Source: SKVR01 sp964410015
GTDB taxonomy: Bacteria > Bacteroidota > Bacteroidia > Bacteroidales > UBA7960
Direction: 5' to 3'
Assembly (NCBI GenBank): GCA_964410015.1
Contig: CAYPFV010000102.1
Span: forward strand, 1 to 11,994
Length of the DNA: 11,994 nt
Positions 8,101 through 11,994 of this stretch are shown here, one piece after another; the first letter of the stretch is position 1; the number at the start of each line of letters is the position of its first letter. The position numbers and the translations under genes were made by a program. The notes under the pieces were generated by a model. That model did no database searches, was not told the origin of the DNA, and was given only the letters and a program-made list of their open reading frames with translations.

Positions 8101-8671
8101 TAAACCGCTGATCAAGAATGTGATTGAGCAAAACATAGAACTTGATAATATTGACAACGGCAGGTTGCTGTTGTATTCTGAAAATGGTATGGGCAACGGA
8201 ATCATAAATACTCTTTATGACGTTATTTTTGTTGATGTTAAACATTTTAATAAACTGAAAACTGAAAAAATGCGCGACGAAATAGCGCAGTTGAATCAGA
8301 AAATGCAAAAACAAAATACCAAATATATCCTTATTGGACCTGGCAGATGGGGTACACGCGATAAGTTTATTGGTATACCTGTTTCGTGGTCAAATATTTC
8401 AAATGCTTCTATCATTGTTGAAGTTAGCATGGAAAATTTTCCGCTCGATGCTTCCCTTGGATCTCATTTTTTCCATAATGTCATTTCTATGAATGTTGGT
8501 TATTTCTCAGTAAAACATAATGATTTGATTGATTTCATCAACTGGGATGTTCTTCATAGAGCCGAATTGGTGGAGCAAACCAGGTTCTTTAAACATGTCA
8601 GGTTTAAAAAACCGCTGGAAGTAATCATGGATGGCAAAAAGAGAGTTTCTTTGATTTATTTTAACTCTTAA
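5138..8671 (+). CDS. GAF-like/double-receiver/PPDK-type ATP-binding protein (PEP/pyruvate-binding domain family), long paralog
   Basis: An 1177-aa cytoplasmic protein with no signal peptide or membrane segment. Domains in order: charged helix (1-48); GAF-like sensor region (about 50-165, including ILPGAWQYP and EERDLINNL); degenerate receiver (about 215-350), with M279 where the acceptor Asp should be; second receiver-like domain (about 362-510) keeping E368/D369, D439, S473/S474 and K492, with an insertion of some 25 residues after strand 1; linker with HFSHWLMAR (554-562); PPDK-type ATP-grasp domain (about 620-995) with GGKGRGL (628-634), VRSSSLFED (720-728), VEIEF (965-969) and LLQIKP (985-990); unassigned C-terminal domain with GPGRWG (1067-1072) and GSHFF (1108-1112). 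The usual ATP-contacting Arg of LQxR is Lys989. The phosphohistidine swivel and PEP barrel are absent, so classical PEP synthase activity is not expected. The second paralog follows after 118 bases and is probably co-expressed. Substrate unknown. Confidence 0.85.
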   Translation: MDIDDSDLSKEEKAKADSLSDDLFNEVSITKEEIQKLLAEKRERLKELGAINQTTRILKQNKDVEVMLQQICEILPGAWQYPQDTVARITYGNRFFVSSEKFKESPWYQKKTFETIDAKEGLIEVFYLSEHPNIDEGPFLLEERDLINNLSGIISGHLNTYIGKSLLKISSQNTKEQKIVSSEKEGTKSRKLLQKFLVKHHSDRDIYHDLMPYKVREILLVANLYDAYIIEQEGKFFEQVRGEYYQLNLSSAPRITGVSTPEEALEKLQEKHFDLVIVMMGVDKTTPVNLSRIIKKIYHNIPIFLLLNNNSDISLFEDKSKHLNSIDKIFVWNGDSNVFLAMVKYIEDRMNVENDIQVGMVRVILLVEDSAKYYSRYLPILYSIVIEQTRHLIEEVNTDETHKLLKMRVRPKILLATDYTEALTLFDKYRENLLCLISDVKFEKYGKLDPYAGLNLVGYVRNQMPELPVVLQSSDSENARNAYLLKSTFINKNSETLKQDLQSFINYYLGFGNFVYRDEHGRKEIAVARSMKEFQTHLKSIPIKSLIYHARKNHFSHWLMARGEIQIAKKIRPLKVEDFTNHAQVRDFMIDEIEQVISDSKKGKVVNFETSALKEETNIVRMAPGSLGGKGRGLAFINMLINNFSFEEIIPDIKIRTPKTAIIGTGEFEEFIQKNHLIDKIYSDKDYATIQKLFLEGNLNNNLIRKLRSYLFAISKPIAVRSSSLFEDSLMQPFAGIFDTFLLPNNHPDIKERLRQLMDAVKLVFASIFSPTAQSYFKAVNYKIEEEKMGVILQEVVGNEFEKYFYPHISGVAQSYNFYPFSYMKPEEGFAVAAMGLGKYVVEGEKTYRFSPVHPKLEIYTPKDLFKNSQLHFYAINLELTSIDLRKGEDASLKKLDISKAEEHGTLKHCASVYDYSSERTIPGITQPGPRVINFANILKYDHIPLAKTIELILDIVSEAMGSPVEIEFAVDLNKDKQGRASFYLLQIKPLIKNVIEQNIELDNIDNGRLLLYSENGMGNGIINTLYDVIFVDVKHFNKLKTEKMRDEIAQLNQKMQKQNTKYILIGPGRWGTRDKFIGIPVSWSNISNASIIVEVSMENFPLDASLGSHFFHNVISMNVGYFSVKHNDLIDFINWDVLHRAELVEQTRFFKHVRFKKPLEVIMDGKKRVSLIYFNS

Positions 8672-8741
8672 AAATTCTTTAATCACCACAAGGTAACCAA
8701 TTATACCCAAAAGTTGCTGAATCTATCAATACTTTTCCTTT

Positions 8742-8749
8742 TATCTTTA
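8742..8749 (+). promoter_or_regulatory. Possible -7 element for the second PPDK-domain gene
   Basis: TATCTTTA matches TAnnTTTG at all positions but the last. It lies 40 bases upstream of the ATG at 8790, in the 118-base gap between the paralogs. If real, the second gene has its own promoter in addition to any read-through. No convincing -33 box is present. Confidence 0.25.
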
Positions 8750-8789
8750 CACAAAACACAATAACTCTTTTCTGTATAAAAATAAAATC

Positions 8790-11700
8790 ATGGAAGACAA
8801 TACTATTCATATTAGCGAATCGCAATCAAAATACAAATACAACAAACTTTTTTCAACCGACAGGCATGAGTTTACTGAGATTTCTTATCAAAGCCTCATG
8901 CAACAACGCATCATCAATGTTTTGCTCATCTGTTCCAATTATGATGCATTTATGCTCGAAGAAGACGGACGCATCAACGAAAAGATATTTTTGGAGTATA
9001 CCTCTAAAAATCTCAGGTATCCGCCCCAGTTTACCCAGGCTAGCTCATCAGAGAAAGCATTTGATTTGCTGGAAACAAAAAAGTTTGATCTGATTATTAC
9101 CATGCTCAATGTAGGCAAAATTGATGCTTTTGAAACGGCAAAAAAAATAAAAAAGCGTTATGCTGATATACCTATTGTTGTATTGACTCATTTTTCACGA
9201 GAAGTTACCATGAAACTTGCCAATGAAGATCTCAGCTCTATTGATTATGTATTTTGCTGGTTGGGCAACTCGGGGCTGTTGCTGGCAATTATAAAACTTC
9301 TGGAAGATAAAATGAATGCTGAGTATGATGTACAACAAAAGGGTGTACAGGCAATCCTGCTTGTCGAAGATTCTGTGAGGTATTATTCATCTTATCTTCC
9401 CAGTATTTATCAGGTTATTTTTGAGCAAACCAACGAACTGATGACAGAAGGACTAAACGAGCACAGGAAAACTCTCCGTATGCGGGCACGCCCAAAAATA
9501 TTACTGGCCAAAACTTATGATGATGCTGTAATACTTTATCATAAGTTTAAAAAAAATCTACTGGGGGTTATTTCAGATGTTTCTTATTACAGGCAGGGCA
9601 AAAAGGATAAAATTGCAGGAATCAGATTTGCTCAGATGATAAGAGATGAAGGGTCTGCAATACCTATTTTATTGCAGTCCTCCGAAGATTTGCAACCCGA
9701 AACTGTAAAATCTTTATCTGCGAGTTTTATTAATAAATATTCTCAGACTTTATTGCTGGATCTAAAGCATTATATCAAAGATAATTATGGATTTGGGGAT
9801 TTTGTATTCAGAGACCCGGTCAGTGATATGGAAATAGACCGTGCAAACAATCTTCATTCTTTACAGGTGAAAATATCTAAGATAAGCCAGGCAAGCCTTA
9901 ACTTTCATGTTTCCAATAATCATTTCTCCCGCTGGTTAAAAGCAAGAGCGCTTTTTTCACTGGCAGAGGTATTTGCCGAAAAATATACATCCGATTTCAA
10001 TAACATTGAAGAGATTAGAAGTTATCTGATAGATACCATTGCCAATTACAGAAAAACCAAAGGAAGAGGAATTATTGCCAGTCATATTGACGAATATGCA
10101 ATTTTTACCCGTTTAGGCGACGGGCAGCTTGGTGGAAAGGCCAGAGGACTTGCTTTTATTGATTCTTTTATCAACAAGCATAAGATCATGTTTAAATGGG
10201 AAGATGTAATGGTTACCATACCCAGAACAGTAGTGCTCACAACCGATCTTTTCGATGAATTTATGGAGCTGAATAATTTTTATGAGTTTGCCCTGTCTAA
10301 TGTTTCCGACCAGGAAATTATTTCACGTTTTGGTGCTGCTTCAACTCCACCACGCATGAAAAAATATATCATGGAGATCATTGAAGCCATCAAATCTCCC
10401 CTGGCCGTGAGAAGCTCCAGTTTGCTGGAAGATAGCCATTATCAGCCTTTTGCAGGTGTTTATTCCACTTATATGATTCCTAATAATCATCATGATATCC
10501 GTGTGAAAGCTTTTCAACTCGAGCAGGCAATAAAAAGCGTTTATGCTTCGGTTTTTTATAAAGAAAGCAAAGCTTATATTGCCGCCACCTCCAATGTTAT
10601 TGATGAAGAAAAAATGGCAGTTGTCATTCAGGAAGTTTCAGGTCGTAGTTACGGAAATCGATTTTATCCAGTTTTGTCGGGTGTGGCGCGCTCGGTAAAC
10701 TTCTATCCTATCGAACCGGAAAAATACGAAGATGGAATTGCAAATATTGCCTTCGGATTGGGAAAAACCATTGTGGAAGGTGGAATATCTATGAGGTTTT
10801 GCCCCAAATATCCCCAAAAAGTGTTGCAACTTTCAGTACCAGAACTTGCTCTGACCAACAGCCAAAAGGAGTTCTATTCCCTTGATCTGGATCCGGAAAA
10901 ATTCAGATCCTCAACCGACGAAACGATCAACCTTCACAGATTGAGAATCAAACATGCAGAAGGTGACAAAGCACTACAGTTTGTTGCTTCTACTTATGAT
11001 TATCATGATCAGATCATCCGGGATGGTATGTATGAAGGTGGGAAAAAGATCATCACTTTTTCCAATATCCTCAAGTATAATTCATTCCCCCTCGCTGAAG
11101 TGCTTCAAACTCTTTTGCACATAGGAAAAAGTGAAATGAACAACCAGGTGGAAATCGAGTTCTCTGTCAATCTGGATACTCCTCATCTTCAACCTCGTAT
11201 ATTTCATTTTCTCCAAATAAGACCCATCGTTGAAGCCAATGAAAAACACCAGGTTGAGATTGATGAAGCTTCTAATGATAAGTTGATTATTTTCAGTGAA
11301 AATGCCCTGGGAAATGGAATACATGATTATATTCAGGATTTAGTTTATGTAAAACCTGAAGCATTTGATCCTGCAAAAACCAAAGATATTGCTCATACCA
11401 TCGACCAACTCAACAGTCAATTTGTTGAAAGTAAAAAAAACTATATTCTTATCGGACCCGGCCGATGGGGATCAAGCGACCCCTGGTTGGGTATTCCTGT
11501 AAAATGGTCGCAGATATCTGCTGCCAGACTGATTGTTGAATCTGGTTTGAAAAATTTTCAGATTGATGCAAGCCAGGGTACACATTTTTTTCAAAATCTT
11601 ACTTCTTTTCATGTAGGGTATTTTACCATCAATCCTTTTAAGAATGATGGTTTTTATGATGTAGAATTTCTGAACAAACAAACTCCTTCTTTTGAAAATC

Positions 11701-11795
11701 AATACGTTAAACATGTTTGTTTCGCTAACCCGATACTGGTGAAAATAGATGGAAGAAAAAAAAATGGCGTGGTTTTAAAACCAAATTCACAATAA
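8790..11795 (+). CDS. Double-receiver/PPDK-type ATP-binding protein (PEP/pyruvate-binding domain family), short paralog
   Basis: A 1001-aa cytoplasmic protein, co-linear with the previous gene from its first receiver onward but lacking the GAF-like region. Domains: degenerate receiver (about 41-176), with M105 at the acceptor position; second receiver-like domain (about 187-335) keeping E193/D194, D263, S297/S298 and K316, again with an insertion after strand 1; linker with HFSRWLKAR (378-386); PPDK-type ATP-grasp domain (about 440-815) with GGKARGL (448-454), VRSSSLLED (540-548), VEIEF (787-791) and LQIRP (808-812), so the full ATP-binding set including R811 is retained; C-terminal domain with GPGRWG (889-894) and GTHFF (931-935). 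No phosphohistidine domain or PEP-binding barrel follows. Databases tend to label such proteins phosphoenolpyruvate synthase; the domain content argues against that. The two genes look like an old tandem duplication, and retention of both suggests different inputs or a heteromeric complex. Reaction unknown. Confidence 0.85.
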   Translation: MEDNTIHISESQSKYKYNKLFSTDRHEFTEISYQSLMQQRIINVLLICSNYDAFMLEEDGRINEKIFLEYTSKNLRYPPQFTQASSSEKAFDLLETKKFDLIITMLNVGKIDAFETAKKIKKRYADIPIVVLTHFSREVTMKLANEDLSSIDYVFCWLGNSGLLLAIIKLLEDKMNAEYDVQQKGVQAILLVEDSVRYYSSYLPSIYQVIFEQTNELMTEGLNEHRKTLRMRARPKILLAKTYDDAVILYHKFKKNLLGVISDVSYYRQGKKDKIAGIRFAQMIRDEGSAIPILLQSSEDLQPETVKSLSASFINKYSQTLLLDLKHYIKDNYGFGDFVFRDPVSDMEIDRANNLHSLQVKISKISQASLNFHVSNNHFSRWLKARALFSLAEVFAEKYTSDFNNIEEIRSYLIDTIANYRKTKGRGIIASHIDEYAIFTRLGDGQLGGKARGLAFIDSFINKHKIMFKWEDVMVTIPRTVVLTTDLFDEFMELNNFYEFALSNVSDQEIISRFGAASTPPRMKKYIMEIIEAIKSPLAVRSSSLLEDSHYQPFAGVYSTYMIPNNHHDIRVKAFQLEQAIKSVYASVFYKESKAYIAATSNVIDEEKMAVVIQEVSGRSYGNRFYPVLSGVARSVNFYPIEPEKYEDGIANIAFGLGKTIVEGGISMRFCPKYPQKVLQLSVPELALTNSQKEFYSLDLDPEKFRSSTDETINLHRLRIKHAEGDKALQFVASTYDYHDQIIRDGMYEGGKKIITFSNILKYNSFPLAEVLQTLLHIGKSEMNNQVEIEFSVNLDTPHLQPRIFHFLQIRPIVEANEKHQVEIDEASNDKLIIFSENALGNGIHDYIQDLVYVKPEAFDPAKTKDIAHTIDQLNSQFVESKKNYILIGPGRWGSSDPWLGIPVKWSQISAARLIVESGLKNFQIDASQGTHFFQNLTSFHVGYFTINPFKNDGFYDVEFLNKQTPSFENQYVKHVCFANPILVKIDGRKKNGVVLKPNSQ

Positions 11796-11807
11796 TACTG
11801 TTGTAAG

Positions 11808-11899
11808 ATGAAAACTCCATGTGCTACTACATACAAACACAATGGTATAATAATCAGCAAAATGGAGGTTTCATCATACAACTTTAATCAAATTATGAA
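11808..11899 (+). repeat. Dispersed element 'head', copy B
   Basis: Homologous to 1574-1685. It starts 12 bases after the stop of the second PPDK-domain gene and runs without a gap into a 122-bp-repeat copy at CAAATTATGAACAGATGAACCG. A 32-codon frame (11808-11906) ends in ATGA, overlapping an ATG that stays open to the window edge (11903-11994). The two frames are probably fortuitous, because homologous copies have shifted frames or stops. Confidence 0.7.
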
Positions 11900-11994
11900 C
11901 AGATGAACCGAGCCATGACAATACTATTGACACACACGTGGATGATTATAATGCGGGCATGTAAAGCATGCAGTCAGACTGTTGGCGAGCTCCA
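11900..11994 (+). repeat. 122-bp repeat, inverted third copy (cut by window edge)
   Basis: This is the reverse complement of the repeats at 820-1063, close to 90% alike by eye, with a 1-base deletion near 11953. It keeps TTGACA (11927-11932) and TATAAT (11947-11952) with the same 14-base spacing, and the ATGTAAAGCATGCAGTCAGA block. It is cut off after GCGAGCTCCA. It points out of the window, so whatever lies to the right may be preceded by it as the response regulator is on the left. Confidence 0.85.

Noticed and set aside
8672..8789. CACCACAAGG sequence after the first large gene as a further dispersed repeat copy
   Set aside because: It resembles other CCACA-type intergenic repeats only over a few bases; no second copy in the window.
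11770..11783. 14-bp perfect palindrome TGGTTTTAAAACCA at the end of the last gene
   Set aside because: It lies in coding sequence, has no loop for a terminator stem, and is AT-rich enough to arise by chance.
5138..11795. Annotation as phosphoenolpyruvate synthase (ppsA) or pyruvate phosphate dikinase
   Set aside because: Only the N-terminal ATP-binding domain of those enzymes is present; the phosphohistidine motif region and the PEP-binding barrel are missing in both proteins.

Overview
The window looks like a piece of a Bacteroidota chromosome, probably a Bacteroidales/Marinilabiliales-type organism. The evidence is low GC, no clear Shine-Dalgarno sequences, a TAnnTTTG-type -7 promoter element in front of the peptidase gene, and protein families typical of that phylum (a lipoprotein-type oligopeptidase B, a DUF2461 protein, and large PEP/pyruvate-binding-domain proteins). 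The taxonomic call is an inference; there is no rRNA or other marker gene here.

Layout. Bases 7-54 hold the right end of a small dispersed element. An OmpR/PhoB-type response regulator follows on the minus strand (94-816). Directly upstream of it are two tandem copies of a 122-bp repeat (820-941 and 942-1063), whose boundary motif contains the regulator's start codon. About 500 bases without a convincing gene follow (1064-1573). A second dispersed element (1574-1685) precedes an oligopeptidase B lipoprotein gene (start corrected to 1826, end 3931). A DUF2461 gene (4106-4795) ends in an AT-rich hairpin. Next is a 133-bp MITE-like element (4847-4979) with imperfect terminal inverted repeats and a possible 4-bp target duplication; its right end is identical over 48 bp to the copy at the left window edge. 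Two very large paralogous genes in the same direction fill the rest (5138-8671 and 8790-11795). After them lies a copy of the 1574-1685 element, running straight into an inverted copy of the 122-bp repeat that is cut by the window edge.

The most interesting content is the tandem pair of large proteins (1177 and 1001 aa). Each carries a degenerate receiver-like domain that has lost its phospho-acceptor Asp. Next comes a second receiver-like domain that keeps the acidic pair, acceptor Asp, Ser and Lys, with an insertion after the first strand. A conserved linker follows, then a PPDK/PEP-synthase-type ATP-binding domain, then a C-terminal domain with GPGRWG and G[ST]HFF motifs that I cannot assign. 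Both lack the phosphohistidine swivel domain and the PEP-binding barrel of true PEP synthase or PPDK, so the usual 'phosphoenolpyruvate synthase' label is probably wrong. The first paralog also has an N-terminal GAF-like sensor region. The pair resembles a signal-controlled ATP-dependent phosphotransfer or ligase system of unknown substrate. How the response regulator, peptidase and DUF2461 genes relate to it is not evident; they look like independent transcription units.
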